Part shown: positions 20,047 to 29,267 of the stretch, in pieces
Numbering within the stretch: position 1 is the stretch's first letter
Layout of the letters: each line of letters starts with the position of its first letter
From: Iocasia fonsfrigidae
GTDB lineage: Bacteria > Bacillota > Halanaerobiia > Halanaerobiales > DTU029
Direction of reading: 5' to 3'
Assembly: GCF_017751145.1 (NCBI RefSeq)
Contig: NZ_CP046640.1
Location: forward strand, 3,328,137-3,392,136
DNA: 64,000 nt
Position numbers and translations under genes: made by a program
Notes under the pieces: model-generated
Databases searched by the model: none
Told to the model about the DNA's origin: nothing
Seen by the model: only the letters and a program-made list of their open reading frames with translations

Positions 20047-22428
20047 CTATTTTATTCTAGAGAAGGCCCTAAATTTCCTGCTTTTTTTTGTAACTTCTTC
20101 TATTTTATAAACAACAATAGTCATATCGTCATTAACCCCGTTTTTATTTAATACTACCTCCATTATATAATCCACCATATCACCTGGGTCATCAAAAGAT
20201 GAATTCTGCAATAGTTGCCTCAACCATTCATCTTTATTTTCTATATCTGAACACGCATCTATGATACCATCTGTTAACATAATAACAAAGTCGCCCTGTT
20301 TTAATTGATAGTCCTGGGAAGTAAGTTCTATTTTATCAAGAATACCTGCCGGCAAACAGGCTGAATCAACTTTAATTAAATCCCAGCCCCTTTTTATATA
20401 GCTTGCTATTGCACCTATCTTACTAAAGGTAATCTCAGCAGTAAATGTATCAAATATAGCAATATCAAGGGTGGTAAAACTTTCATCTTGATTCCTGAGA
20501 TATAAAGCTGAATTAATTGTCTTTACAGCCAGTTCCTGTTCAAAACCTGCCTCAATTATACTTTCCAAAAGGTTAATTGCTGCTTCACTCTCCACGGCAG
20601 CCTTTTTACCAATACCCATACCATCTGATATAACTATAAGATTCCTGCCATCCCTCAAAGGTTTATACATAAAACTATCACCGGAAACATCCCCTGTTGA
20701 AGCCTGCTGCATATGTGACAAATTCAAACGATAATTACCACTTGGACCATATTTTACCCTACATCTTTTATCTTTTAGTTTATTACCACATACACTAGTT
20801 AATTTTCTAAAAGAATAATCATACTCACCATTAATGAGGTCTAATACCTGCTCTTCACATGGACAATTACCAGCACATGGTTCCATCTCTACCAAAAAAT
20901 TTATTCTTTCAGATTTAAGATTAGAAACAAATTCAATATTAGATATTTCAATATTACTTTCCAGGGCTTTTTTCTTAATATGTTCTAATTTTGACGGCAC
21001 TTTTACAGTAATATTGGGCTCACTGGCGAATTCCTTAATTATTTCACTTATACCAGCCAATTGTTCAGATACAATCTCCTGCTTATCATTAAGCCTCTCC
21101 CTCCAGAAATCATTTACCTGGTATATTTCATAACTTGCTTTAGCACTCCCTAATATCTTATCACTATAAGTACACCTATTTCCTAAATGTCTTGTTATAA
21201 TCACCCGATTTAACCCCCCATTTCTGACACAATCCCTGAGCATTAAAGCAAGTTTTTTTATTGTATCCCCTTTTTCTTCATCCCAACAATACCTTCTACG
21301 CTGACAACTACCACAAACCTTATTCCTGAATATATAAATGAAGTCATCTACTTTTTTATCTCTCTCAGCAGGCAGCACCTCTTTAAATGTTACACTTAAT
21401 TCTTGAAAAAGACCGGCTAATTCCTCAAGGTGATGTTTGAAATTATTAGCCTCTTCAAAATCAAAACTTATATTTTCTACCTGAAAACCCTTAGTAATAA
21501 AAGGGGAAAAAATGTTCCTCCATAAATTTAAGGGTAATATTAAAAAAATCAAATAAGCTACAGATAGCTCCAACACAGCCTGCTTAAGATTATATGTAGT
21601 TGGAGAAAAACCCGAATACAAGAAAAAAGCCATAGCAGACCCAAATAACATCCACCTCTTCTTTTTTTTGTAAAACAGGCTGGAAATAAAAGCGGTAACT
21701 ATATACCTGACCATGGTCAGGATAGGTACAACCCCAACACCGGTCATAAACAACCCAATTAACACACTTGCTGAAATACTCATATTTAATCCTAAGGTAC
21801 TTGCCATAGCAATCAAAAATGTAATTATTACTATATTTACTGCTATTACTGGTACTAACTGGAGGTTAGCCAGACCAATTAAAATCCCACAGGAGGTAAT
21901 AAAAACTGTAATTAAGCCTGGGCGAGTTAGTTTTCCGTTTTTGCATAATTTCTCTTTTCCCTGGAGAACTATAGAAGAAAGTATATAAATAAAAACTGAT
22001 TCCCCTACTAATATAAAATACTGGTAGTATAAGACCCTGGTAAAATAATAAATAGGTAACGAGATTAGTAAATAACTCAATGTAACACATAAAGGTAAAT
22101 CAAATAACTTTATTTTTTTGTTAATAAACTTATACAACAACAGAGCCATGAAAGCTGCTGCTAAATAAGAAAAATTATAATAATCCCCACTGAGATATAG
22201 GCCTGTCCCAATAGATAGAGTAGTAAAAAACGAAAGATATCTATTTAGCCCGATTACCGCTACCCAATATATCAAAGCCAGAGTATATAAACCCGTTAAT
22301 AATTCTGCCTTGGCTAATAAAAACCCCATTAAACACAAAAGAAAATAATCATATCTTAATCTAAAATCCTTTTTATCCCTATCAACAGTATCCTGTTGAT
22401 TAATAGCAAAATATGTACCCTGAGACAT
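20047..22428 (-). CDS. spoIIE: Stage II sporulation protein E (serine phosphatase)
   Basis: 793 residues, close to the usual length of about 820. SpoIIE dephosphorylates SpoIIAA to activate sigma-F in the forespore and binds FtsZ at the polar septum. Residues about 25-310 are some ten membrane helices. A central cytoplasmic region has a Cys-rich stretch (CGSCQRRRYC), and the C-terminal PP2C phosphatase domain starts around residue 560, with VISDGMGIGKKAAVES and VIMLTDGIIDA. It is strong evidence that the organism sporulates or recently did. The promoter has 21-bp spacing as in Bacillus. Confidence 0.96.
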   Translation of the reverse strand: MSQGTYFAINQQDTVDRDKKDFRLRYDYFLLCLMGFLLAKAELLTGLYTLALIYWVAVIGLNRYLSFFTTLSIGTGLYLSGDYYNFSYLAAAFMALLLYKFINKKIKLFDLPLCVTLSYLLISLPIYYFTRVLYYQYFILVGESVFIYILSSIVLQGKEKLCKNGKLTRPGLITVFITSCGILIGLANLQLVPVIAVNIVIITFLIAMASTLGLNMSISASVLIGLFMTGVGVVPILTMVRYIVTAFISSLFYKKKKRWMLFGSAMAFFLYSGFSPTTYNLKQAVLELSVAYLIFLILPLNLWRNIFSPFITKGFQVENISFDFEEANNFKHHLEELAGLFQELSVTFKEVLPAERDKKVDDFIYIFRNKVCGSCQRRRYCWDEEKGDTIKKLALMLRDCVRNGGLNRVIITRHLGNRCTYSDKILGSAKASYEIYQVNDFWRERLNDKQEIVSEQLAGISEIIKEFASEPNITVKVPSKLEHIKKKALESNIEISNIEFVSNLKSERINFLVEMEPCAGNCPCEEQVLDLINGEYDYSFRKLTSVCGNKLKDKRCRVKYGPSGNYRLNLSHMQQASTGDVSGDSFMYKPLRDGRNLIVISDGMGIGKKAAVESEAAINLLESIIEAGFEQELAVKTINSALYLRNQDESFTTLDIAIFDTFTAEITFSKIGAIASYIKRGWDLIKVDSACLPAGILDKIELTSQDYQLKQGDFVIMLTDGIIDACSDIENKDEWLRQLLQNSSFDDPGDMVDYIMEVVLNKNGVNDDMTIVVYKIEEVTKKSRKFRAFSRIK

Positions 22429-22464
22429 ATCCCTCTCCCCCTAGTTTTAACAATATGTAATCAT

Positions 22465-22497
22465 ATTATAACTTATCATCATAAATATGTCTGTCGA
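22465..22497 (-). promoter_or_regulatory. spoIIE promoter with 21-bp spacing and Spo0A-box-like -35
   Basis: Minus strand TCGACA (22492-22497) and TATAAT (22465-22470) are 21 bp apart. In Bacillus subtilis the spoIIE promoter is known for this unusual spacing and for activation by Spo0A~P. ATCGACA differs by one base from the 0A box (TTCGACA). Confidence 0.7.
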
Positions 22498-22596
22498 TAT
22501 AAAGGGAGGAGACTTCCAAATTTTCTGCTAAAAGAATGCATAAATCTGGAAAATAATCTGTATTCTATAAATAATTATTATTTTTTCTTGGCTTGA

Positions 22597-22620
22597 TAAA
22601 AAAAAATCCCCTTCGGGATC
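22597..22620 (-). terminator. Terminator after tRNA-Leu
   Basis: GATCCC-GAAG-GGGATT followed by a run of T on the minus strand, starting three bases past the tRNA CCA end. Confidence 0.85.
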
Positions 22621-22623
22621 TTT

Positions 22624-22712
22624 TGGTGCCGGGGGTCGGGCTCGAACCGACACGGGTAAAAATACCCACCGGATTTTAAGTCCGATGCGTCTGCCAATTC
22701 CGCCACCCCGGC
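22624..22712 (-). tRNA. tRNA-Leu (anticodon TAA)
   Basis: The minus strand begins GCCGGGGTGGCGGAATTGGC and ends with the complementary acceptor arm CCCCGGC-A-CCA. The anticodon loop reads ACTTAAAATCC, giving TAA (leucine). A long variable arm (GGTGGGTATTTTTACCC) is typical of class II tRNAs, and TTCGAGCC is the T loop. CCA is encoded. It lies between ppx/gppA and spoIIE with its own terminator. Confidence 0.96.
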
Positions 22713-22784
22713 AAAAATATTTAAATAATATTTGTTGATGACAGAAGTTATTATAATATATAATAGATAAAGAGTCAAGTAAAA

Positions 22785-23699
22785 TCAATCAACTGCTTTT
22801 ATTATTTCTTTTGCTAGACCATATAATATATCATGTTCACTTACAATCACCTCATCTAGACTTAATTCTTTCATGATTACCTGCAAAATTACCGTTCCTG
22901 CTATAATCACATCAGCCCTACCAGGCTGTAGTCCAGGTACTAATTTTCTCTGCTGAAGAGTTTTATCGGCTAATTCCTGTTTAATATCACCGATTTCCTC
23001 ATAAGTCAGTCTATAATTATGAATTTTATCTGGATCATAGTCAAGTAATCTTTGATTTACAGCAGCAAGGGTAGTAATTGTACCACCAAGACCAACTGCC
23101 TGCAGGCTATTTTCTTTTATATTCAGCTTTTCTATTATAGTTTTCGAAACATCCTGCTCAATAGCCAGCAACTCATTATCAGAAATAGGCTGGCTGGTAT
23201 CTTTAAGATGTCTTTCTGTCATCCTAACAGACCCTATATTAAGACTTTTATAGATAATACTATCACTATCCTGCCAGATAAATTCTGTACTACCTCCACC
23301 AATATCAATTAAAATAAAATTATCATCTACCAGGTCAAGCATAGCCCCCTGCAAATTATAAACAGCCTCTTCTTCCCCACTAATTATTTCAATTCTTAGT
23401 CCTGTTTTTCTATAAACCCCGTCAAGTAAAATACTGGCATTGCTTACATCTCTTAAAGCACTGGTCCCAACAATCTTTGTCTTTTTTACACCATAGTTCT
23501 CAAGCTCTACTGCATAGTTTTCTAAAGCCTTTTCTACCCTATTCATCGCCGTTTCTTTTAATCTACCGGTACTATCAACACCCTCACCCAGTCTGGTTAT
23601 TATTAAACCTTGTTTTAAAACCTTAAATTTACTATTATTATAATCCAGTATTAACAGGCGGCAGGAATTAGTACCAATATCAATTACCCCTATCCTCAT
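22785..23699 (-). CDS. Ppx/GppA family exopolyphosphatase/pppGpp phosphatase
   Basis: 304 residues from the ATG at 23699 (GGGAG 8 nt upstream; the GTG at 23708 is unlikely). ASKHA-fold phosphatase acting on polyphosphate or pppGpp. The phosphate-1 loop is IGVIDIGTNSCRLLI and the phosphate-2 loop FILIDIGGGSTEFIW; AVGLGGTITTLAAV is also typical. The length of about 300 fits the short form lacking the C-terminal HD domain. It starts three bases upstream of the DUF501 stop and is probably co-transcribed with it. Confidence 0.9.
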   Translation of the reverse strand: MRIGVIDIGTNSCRLLILDYNNSKFKVLKQGLIITRLGEGVDSTGRLKETAMNRVEKALENYAVELENYGVKKTKIVGTSALRDVSNASILLDGVYRKTGLRIEIISGEEEAVYNLQGAMLDLVDDNFILIDIGGGSTEFIWQDSDSIIYKSLNIGSVRMTERHLKDTSQPISDNELLAIEQDVSKTIIEKLNIKENSLQAVGLGGTITTLAAVNQRLLDYDPDKIHNYRLTYEEIGDIKQELADKTLQQRKLVPGLQPGRADVIIAGTVILQVIMKELSLDEVIVSEHDILYGLAKEIIKAVD

Positions 23700-23700
23700 C

Positions 23701-24228
23701 TTAATCACTCCCAGTCATACAAATACTACACTCTGACGGCCAAGCAGTTTTCTGCCAGACTAGACTTCCAATCGGATTTTGTTTATTTACCAGATAATCA
23801 GCCAGGTGCGTATGTAAACATTTAATACCCTGTTTATCCATTATACCCCCTACACCAGCCTCACGCAAGACCCTTAATATAGCAGGTGATTTATCTGATA
23901 ACAACTCCTTTTCTGACTCATCAAGATAGGAAAAACGAAGCAAAGCATATTTCTGGTGTGCCTTCATTAATTCCTTTTGTAAATTAGTATCTCTTTTTAG
24001 CAGTTCAGTCAATTCCCTGATCAATCCCTCATCTTCCAGTCTAGCAACACTTTTAACAAGATAAGGACAGCTTAACCAGTAGAGAGTGGGAAAAACCCCA
24101 TTTTCTTTACTATAGGGTGCTGTTAAGACTACAGCCGGATAATCAAAGGGACAATAGGCTCTAACACCTGCAAAGTTTTCCGGCTCCCTTCCAAGCTGTT
24201 TTGTTATAACTGCTAGCTCATCTTCCAT
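23701..24228 (-). CDS. DUF501 family protein
   Basis: 175 residues from the ATG at 24228, with GAGGTG 7 nt upstream. The protein matches the small DUF501 family (REPENFAGVRAYCPFDYPAVV, TLYWLSCPYLVKSVARLEDEG, GGIMDKQGIKCLHTHLADYL). Conserved Cys and His residues in CLHTHLADYL and near the C-terminus (SECSICM) could bind metal, but no biochemical function is known to me. DUF501 is often next to ppx/gppA in Bacillota, as here. Confidence 0.85.
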   Translation of the reverse strand: MEDELAVITKQLGREPENFAGVRAYCPFDYPAVVLTAPYSKENGVFPTLYWLSCPYLVKSVARLEDEGLIRELTELLKRDTNLQKELMKAHQKYALLRFSYLDESEKELLSDKSPAILRVLREAGVGGIMDKQGIKCLHTHLADYLVNKQNPIGSLVWQKTAWPSECSICMTGSD

Positions 24229-24284
24229 GTACATACACCTCATTAAATATTAATTATTATAACAATTATAATATATCATTATCC

Positions 24285-24317
24285 AAACAAAAAAACACCC
24301 CCTATTAAGAGGATGTT
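24285..24317 (-). terminator. Terminator after yabR
   Basis: AACATCCTC and AGGGGGTGTT pair imperfectly on the minus strand, followed by TTTTTTTG, 27 bp past the stop. Confidence 0.7.
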
Positions 24318-24343
24318 AATATACAAAATTAGTCTATGCTAAT

Positions 24344-24709
24344 TTATCTGCTATTACCACCGCGCTTTACTTCCCGGTTCCTAATATCCTGAAGGCGTTC
24401 ACTACTCTCTTTCATAAACTTAGACATTTTATCCTCAAAAGACATCTGTGGGGCATGGTCTTTGCGCTCGGAAGGGTCTTTTAGCTGTTTAATGGAAAGC
24501 CCAATTTTCCCATCATTACCTATTTTAATAACCTTCACCTTAACCTTTTCATCTTCCTTAAGAAAGTTATTAATATCTTTCACATAGGTATTGGCCACCT
24601 CTGAAATATGGATTAAACCAGTATCGCCCCCCGGCAACTCAACAAACGCTCCAAATTTAGTAATACCTGTTACTTTACCTTCAACAGTACTGCCTACCTC
24701 AATGGACAT
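24344..24709 (-). CDS. yabR: S1-domain RNA-binding protein YabR
   Basis: 121 residues from the ATG at 24709, which has GAGGAGGAA upstream; the frame to 24778 is an extension in AT-rich DNA. One S1 domain fills residues 1-75 (VGSTVEGKVTGITKFGAFVE, GLIHISEVANTYVKDI). The tail is basic and charged (RLQDIRNREVKRGGNSR). Related to general stress protein 13/YabR, which in Bacillus lies between divIC and spoIIE. It lies just downstream of tex, itself S1-containing. Confidence 0.9.
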   Translation of the reverse strand: MSIEVGSTVEGKVTGITKFGAFVELPGGDTGLIHISEVANTYVKDINNFLKEDEKVKVKVIKIGNDGKIGLSIKQLKDPSERKDHAPQMSFEDKMSKFMKESSERLQDIRNREVKRGGNSR

Positions 24710-24787
24710 GCTTAAAAAATTCCTCCTCAAATTATTAATATTATATATATTATATCTTACCCATATGTATATTGTCAAATAGGATAC

Positions 24788-26956
24788 TTATATTTTCATA
24801 GTAAGAGAAATCCTTTTTCTCTTTTCATCAACAGCCAGTATCTTAACCGTGACTATATCACCAACATTTACAATATTAAGTGGGTCTGTTACATAGTCTG
24901 AACTCATCTCCGATATATGAACAAGACCATCTTCTTTAACACCAATATCAACAAAAGCACCAAAATCTACTACATTGCGTACTGTTCCCTGGAGAGTCAT
25001 CTCTGGTTTTAAATCTGCCAGACTAAGGACATCTGTCCTAAATATAGGTTTAGGCAGTTCCTCTCTGGGATCACGCCCTGGCTGTTTTAAGGCCCTGATA
25101 ATATCCCTCAGGGTGGGAATACCTATCTCCAGTTCTTTAGCCTTATCAACAATGGATATCCTGGATAATTTTGATCTCAAAAGATTAAGCCTGTCTTTAT
25201 TCCTGATATCTTCCGGTAAAAACCCTAAGTCCTTTAACAGTTCCCTGGTAGGCTGATATGATTCTGGATGGATAGGGGTTTGGGCCAGAGGATCATCACC
25301 ATTATCAATTCTTAAAAACCCAGCAGCCTGTGTAAATGTTTTAGCACCAAGACGATATACCTCTTTTAACTGACTCCTGGTCTTAAAAACCCCATTTTCC
25401 TCACGATATTTAACAATATTTTTGGCTACACTACTATTAATACCTGCCACATACTGCAGTAATGATTGAGAAGCAGTATTTAAATCAACACCAACATAAT
25501 TAACAGCTGATTCAACAACCTTTCCCAGGGATTCTACCAGCTGTTTTTCATTGACATCATGTTGATAAAGCCCTACTCCAATGGAACGGGGTTCAATCTT
25601 CACAAGCTCAGCCAGTGGGTCTTGTAATCTTCTGGCAATTGACACTGCTCCTCTCATTGAAACATCAAGTTCAGGGAATTCCTCGCGGGCTATCTTTGAT
25701 GCTGAATAAACAGAAGCGCCTGCTTCATTAACAATTATATACTTTACCTCAATATTTATCTCCCTAATTATTTCCACTATAAATAATTCTGTTTCTCTAG
25801 AAGCAGTACCATTACCAATAGCAATCGAATTAACACCATGTTTTTTTAACATAGCAGTTATTTTTTTCCTGGATGATTCTACATCATTTTGTGGGGGATG
25901 AGGATAGATAGTTGCCGTGTCAAATAGTTTTCCAGTCGAATCAATAACACAGACCTTTGAACCTGTTCTAAAACCTGGGTCTATCCCCATGACAACATGT
26001 CCCTTTAAAGGTGGTTGCAATAATAGTGATCTAAGATTGCGTGCAAAAACACCGATGGCATGTTCATCTGCCTGTTCAGTCAACTTACCTCTGAGCTCTC
26101 TCTCTATCGATGGGGCTATTAACCTTTTATAACTATCCTCTATAGCCATCTCTAACTGCTGTTTAAATACATCCTGGTCTGTTATAATAATTTCGTTTTT
26201 TATATAATCCAGGATCATTTCATCTGGTGTAAGGACCCTTACCTGTAAAACACCCTCCTTTTCTCCCCTGTTTAAAGCCAGAACCCTGTGTGGGGGGAGT
26301 TTTTTTAATAATTCACTATACTCATAGTAGATCTCATATTTACCCTGTTCATCAAGCCCTTTATCGGTACAGCAGCTTTCAATTATTCCCTGCTCAAAGC
26401 TATCATGTCTAAGCTTTTTTCTTATTTCTGCATTATCAGAAACCATTTCCGCAATTATATCCCTGACACCCTGATAAACATCACTTATACTCTCTATTTC
26501 TAATTCAGGATTTATATATTCCTGAGCTAATTCTTCAAGGTTAACTACTGTATCTTCCTGTTTCCAGATTAACTCTGCCAGTGGCTCCAATCCCTTTTGA
26601 CGAGCCTTACTTGCCCTTGTTTCCCGTTTTTGCCGGTACGGGCGATAGAGGTCTTCAACTTCCTGCAAAACAGTAGCCTTATTTATCTTATCTGCTAATT
26701 CCTCTGTTAATTTATCTTGTTCATCTATTAAGCGGATAACCTCTTCCTTGCGTTTTTCCAGATTACGTAAATACTCCAGGCGTTCTTCAATCTCTCTAAG
26801 CTGAGTCTCATCAAGTCCACCAGTAACTTCCTTGCGGTACCTGGCAATAAAGGGAATAGTATTACCCTCATCAAGCAGAGCTACTGTTCCCTTAACCTGT
26901 CTATCCTTAATACCCAGTTCATCAGCAATTATACCAATCAATTCCTTCGCCATCAT
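24788..26956 (-). CDS. tex: Tex-like S1 RNA-binding transcription accessory protein
   Basis: 722 residues, typical of Tex. Parts in order: N-terminal helical HTH-like region (1-180, GNTIPFIARYRKEVTGGLDE), YqgF/RuvX-like domain about 320-460 (VVMGIDPGFRTGSKVCVID), helix-hairpin-helix repeats about 490-560 (LLQYVAGINSSVAKNIVKYR), and an S1 domain from 645 (GTVRNVVDFGAFVDIGVKED). Tex binds RNA and affects transcription in several bacteria. It lies between divIC and yabR, which are adjacent in Bacillus, so tex appears inserted into that order. Confidence 0.95.
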   Translation of the reverse strand: MMAKELIGIIADELGIKDRQVKGTVALLDEGNTIPFIARYRKEVTGGLDETQLREIEERLEYLRNLEKRKEEVIRLIDEQDKLTEELADKINKATVLQEVEDLYRPYRQKRETRASKARQKGLEPLAELIWKQEDTVVNLEELAQEYINPELEIESISDVYQGVRDIIAEMVSDNAEIRKKLRHDSFEQGIIESCCTDKGLDEQGKYEIYYEYSELLKKLPPHRVLALNRGEKEGVLQVRVLTPDEMILDYIKNEIIITDQDVFKQQLEMAIEDSYKRLIAPSIERELRGKLTEQADEHAIGVFARNLRSLLLQPPLKGHVVMGIDPGFRTGSKVCVIDSTGKLFDTATIYPHPPQNDVESSRKKITAMLKKHGVNSIAIGNGTASRETELFIVEIIREINIEVKYIIVNEAGASVYSASKIAREEFPELDVSMRGAVSIARRLQDPLAELVKIEPRSIGVGLYQHDVNEKQLVESLGKVVESAVNYVGVDLNTASQSLLQYVAGINSSVAKNIVKYREENGVFKTRSQLKEVYRLGAKTFTQAAGFLRIDNGDDPLAQTPIHPESYQPTRELLKDLGFLPEDIRNKDRLNLLRSKLSRISIVDKAKELEIGIPTLRDIIRALKQPGRDPREELPKPIFRTDVLSLADLKPEMTLQGTVRNVVDFGAFVDIGVKEDGLVHISEMSSDYVTDPLNIVNVGDIVTVKILAVDEKRKRISLTMKI

Positions 26957-26967
26957 ATCCCAACTTT

Positions 26968-27261
26968 CTATTCTTTTTCCTCCACTGGAATTATTAATAA
27001 TTCCCCGGGTTTTACCAGTCCAAGTTCCTTGCGGGCAATCTCTTCAATATAGGACGGGTCATTTAGATAGGCCAGTTCTTCCTTTAATTCAAGATTTTTT
27101 TGGCTGGCCATTTCTATCTTTTCTTCCATCTCCTTGATAGCAAATCCTATATCCTTTATTTCTTTATAATTTGTATAAAAACTATATCCTGTAAATATTA
27201 GTAATAAAACTAATATTAGTTTAAAACCCCTGGAAAAAACAAAACTTTTTAATGCCTTCAT
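26968..27261 (-). CDS. divIC: DivIC/FtsB-like septum formation initiator
   Basis: 97 residues: a short cytoplasmic N-terminus, one membrane helix (about 13-29, FKLILVLLLIFTGYSFYT), then an extracytoplasmic coiled coil (about 33-75) and the PSYIEEIARKELGLVKPGE motif of the DivIC/FtsB family. It forms the divisome complex with FtsL and DivIB. Its place between yabQ and yabR is as in Bacillus, apart from the inserted tex. RBS is weak (CCAGGGGG). Confidence 0.88.
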   Translation of the reverse strand: MKALKSFVFSRGFKLILVLLLIFTGYSFYTNYKEIKDIGFAIKEMEEKIEMASQKNLELKEELAYLNDPSYIEEIARKELGLVKPGELLIIPVEEKE

Positions 27262-27286
27262 ATAAAAACCCCCTGGTAAGCCTATA

Positions 27287-27571
27287 CTACCTCTTCCTAA
27301 TAACTTTTTTAAAACCCATGCAGCTTATGAAACCTAAAAACATTGACAGGATTACAAAAAAACGCAGTTCTCCCCAGTTAGCATAAATTAATACCAGAAA
27401 ACCAACTACTGCAGCTATGATAGAAAAAAAGAGATCTAAAATGTTCATATAAATAGATTTTAGATTAATCCTGTTTAATAAATACTGGTAAAGAATAAAA
27501 CCAATCCCAATCAAAATACCCAACAGAAACATCATCACAAAAGTATATAATTGTTGTGATAAAAAAACCAT
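27287..27571 (-). CDS. yabQ: Spore cortex protein YabQ
   Basis: 94 residues with three hydrophobic helices (about 10-28, 44-65, 69-85) and a basic C-terminus (FKKVIRKR). The opening MVFLSQQLYTFVMMFLLGIL and the position next to divIC match YabQ, a membrane protein needed for spore cortex formation. Shorter than the Bacillus protein, which has a longer C-terminal part. A GGAGGG site precedes the ATG. Confidence 0.82.
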   Translation of the reverse strand: MVFLSQQLYTFVMMFLLGILIGIGFILYQYLLNRINLKSIYMNILDLFFSIIAAVVGFLVLIYANWGELRFFVILSMFLGFISCMGFKKVIRKR

Positions 27572-27764
27572 TCTAAAAATCCCTCCTTAAAAAGACCACT
27601 TTTATTATATGCCTGAATGAGGGATTTTGTTAAAATTATTATTCAATGTATAACTTCTACAAGAGTATTAATATTCCTGCATTCAGAAATATTCTTTATC
27701 ACTCATAATTATTAATTAAATATAATATTAATTAATAAGAAGCAGTGCGAAAGGGGGTAACAAA

Positions 27765-28052
27765 GTGAAAAATCAACAAGATACAGGAAAAGAAAATATT
27801 GCTGCACATAGTTTTTCTCTAAACAACCGCAAACAGCTTAATATGACAGGGGTTAAAGAGGTCGTTACCTTCAATGAAAACAAGGTCATTTTACAGACTA
27901 CTCAGGGTAATCTATCAATAAAAGGAGAAGATTTAAATATACACAACTTAAATTTAGATGATGGCAGTGTTAAAATAGAGGGTTATGTTTCATCACTGGA
28001 ATATACTGATAAGATAAATAGTAAAGGATTGCTTAATAAACTCTTTAAATAA
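27765..28052 (+). CDS. yabP: Sporulation protein YabP
   Basis: 95 residues from a GTG at 27765 with AAGGGGG 7 nt upstream. The segment HSFSLNNRKQLNMTGVKEVV and the following short beta-rich part (VILQTTQGNLSIKGEDLNIH) match the YabP/YqfC family, spore envelope assembly proteins. It is divergent from yabQ; in Bacillus yabP and yabQ are co-directional, so a local inversion has occurred. A hairpin terminator follows. Confidence 0.88.
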   Translation: MKNQQDTGKENIAAHSFSLNNRKQLNMTGVKEVVTFNENKVILQTTQGNLSIKGEDLNIHNLNLDDGSVKIEGYVSSLEYTDKINSKGLLNKLFK

Positions 28053-28077
28053 GTTTTAAATATTATTTTATAAAGCT

Positions 28078-28106
28078 AGAGCGGCCTCCCGGCCGCTCTT
28101 GTTTAG
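28078..28106. terminator. Terminator between yabP and the msmK-like gene
   Basis: AGAGCGGCC-TCCC-GGCCGCTCT, a perfect 9-bp GC-rich stem, followed by TGTTT on the plus strand. It sits between convergent genes. Confidence 0.82.
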
Positions 28107-28125
28107 GTATTTATCTGGTGCTTTT

Positions 28126-29241
28126 CTAAATAATTATTTCCTCAGTTTCAGCATCAAATACATGCATTTTATCAGTATCTACAATCAACTTGACATTATC
28201 ACCAACTGCTGCCTTACTCTGAGCTTCAACCCTGGCAATCATGGAATGTTCTGCTACTGTCATATAGAGATATATTTCTGAACCCATCGGTTCAACAACC
28301 TCTACAGAAGCCATAAAAGAATTATCATCATTAGCTTCTTCAGGATTAAGACTGGCATCCTTAAGGTCTTCAGGACGAATACCAAATACTACATCTTTAC
28401 CATTATAGTCTTTGAGTTCTGGAGCCTTATCTAAAAATCCACCTGGTATCAGGACTTTAAAGGAACCAGCACCATCAAGATAGTATTTATCACCCTCTTT
28501 TACCACTTTAGCATCAAAGAAATTCATCGGTGGTGTTCCAATAAAACCAGCCACAAACATATTAGCCGGATGATTATAAATTGTAATTGGGTCATCTACC
28601 TGTTGAATAAAACCATCACGCATAACAACAATCCTGTCGCCCATAGTCATGGCTTCTCTTTGATCATGTGTAACATAAATAAAAGTTGTTTGTAATCTAT
28701 TGTGAATCTTACTTAATTCAGTACGCATCTGATCCCTCAATTTGGCATCAAGGTTAGAGAGGGGCTCATCTAAAAGGAATACCTTTGGTTCACGAACAAT
28801 AGCCCTTCCTACAGCCACACGCTGTCTCTGACCACCTGATAACTGTTTTGGTTTGCGGTCGAGCAGATTCTCTATCCCCAGAATTTCAGCAGCTTCATGT
28901 ACACGCCTGTCTATCTCATCTTTGGGAAATTTGCGTAATTTGAGTCCAAAAGCCATATTATTATAAACATCCATATGTGGATAAAGGGCATAATTTTGAA
29001 AAACCATGGCAATATCCCTATCTTTAGGTGGGATATCATTAACAACTGTATCCCCAATCTCAATAGTTCCACTACTTATGTCCTCTAAACCAGCAACCAT
29101 CCTCAAGGTAGTTGTTTTTCCACAGCCTGAAGGCCCCACTAATACCAGAAACTCCTTATCTTCAATCTCCAAATTTGCCTTATTAACCGCTGTTACCTCA
29201 TCATATTTTTTGGTAACATTTGTCAAAGTTACACCAGCCAT
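28126..29241 (-). CDS. Sugar ABC transporter ATPase, UgpC/MsmK/MalK type
   Basis: 371 residues. ABC domain (1-240) with Walker A GPSGCGKTT, signature LSGGQRQRVA and Walker B VFLLDEPLSNLDAKL. A C-terminal TOBE/OB regulatory domain follows (VVFGIRPEDLKDA). This subtype energises CUT1 oligosaccharide transporters and is often a lone gene shared by several importers. No CUT1 permease lies here. It follows lacI by 26 bp and is probably co-transcribed under the same LacI control. Confidence 0.93.
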   Translation of the reverse strand: MAGVTLTNVTKKYDEVTAVNKANLEIEDKEFLVLVGPSGCGKTTTLRMVAGLEDISSGTIEIGDTVVNDIPPKDRDIAMVFQNYALYPHMDVYNNMAFGLKLRKFPKDEIDRRVHEAAEILGIENLLDRKPKQLSGGQRQRVAVGRAIVREPKVFLLDEPLSNLDAKLRDQMRTELSKIHNRLQTTFIYVTHDQREAMTMGDRIVVMRDGFIQQVDDPITIYNHPANMFVAGFIGTPPMNFFDAKVVKEGDKYYLDGAGSFKVLIPGGFLDKAPELKDYNGKDVVFGIRPEDLKDASLNPEEANDDNSFMASVEVVEPMGSEIYLYMTVAEHSMIARVEAQSKAAVGDNVKLIVDTDKMHVFDAETEEIII

Positions 29242-29267
29242 AATAAAATTCCTCCTTAAAATTATTT

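Noticed and set aside
22528-22788. Open frames across the tRNA-Leu region
   Set aside because: They translate the tRNA gene and its terminator and have no protein-like features.
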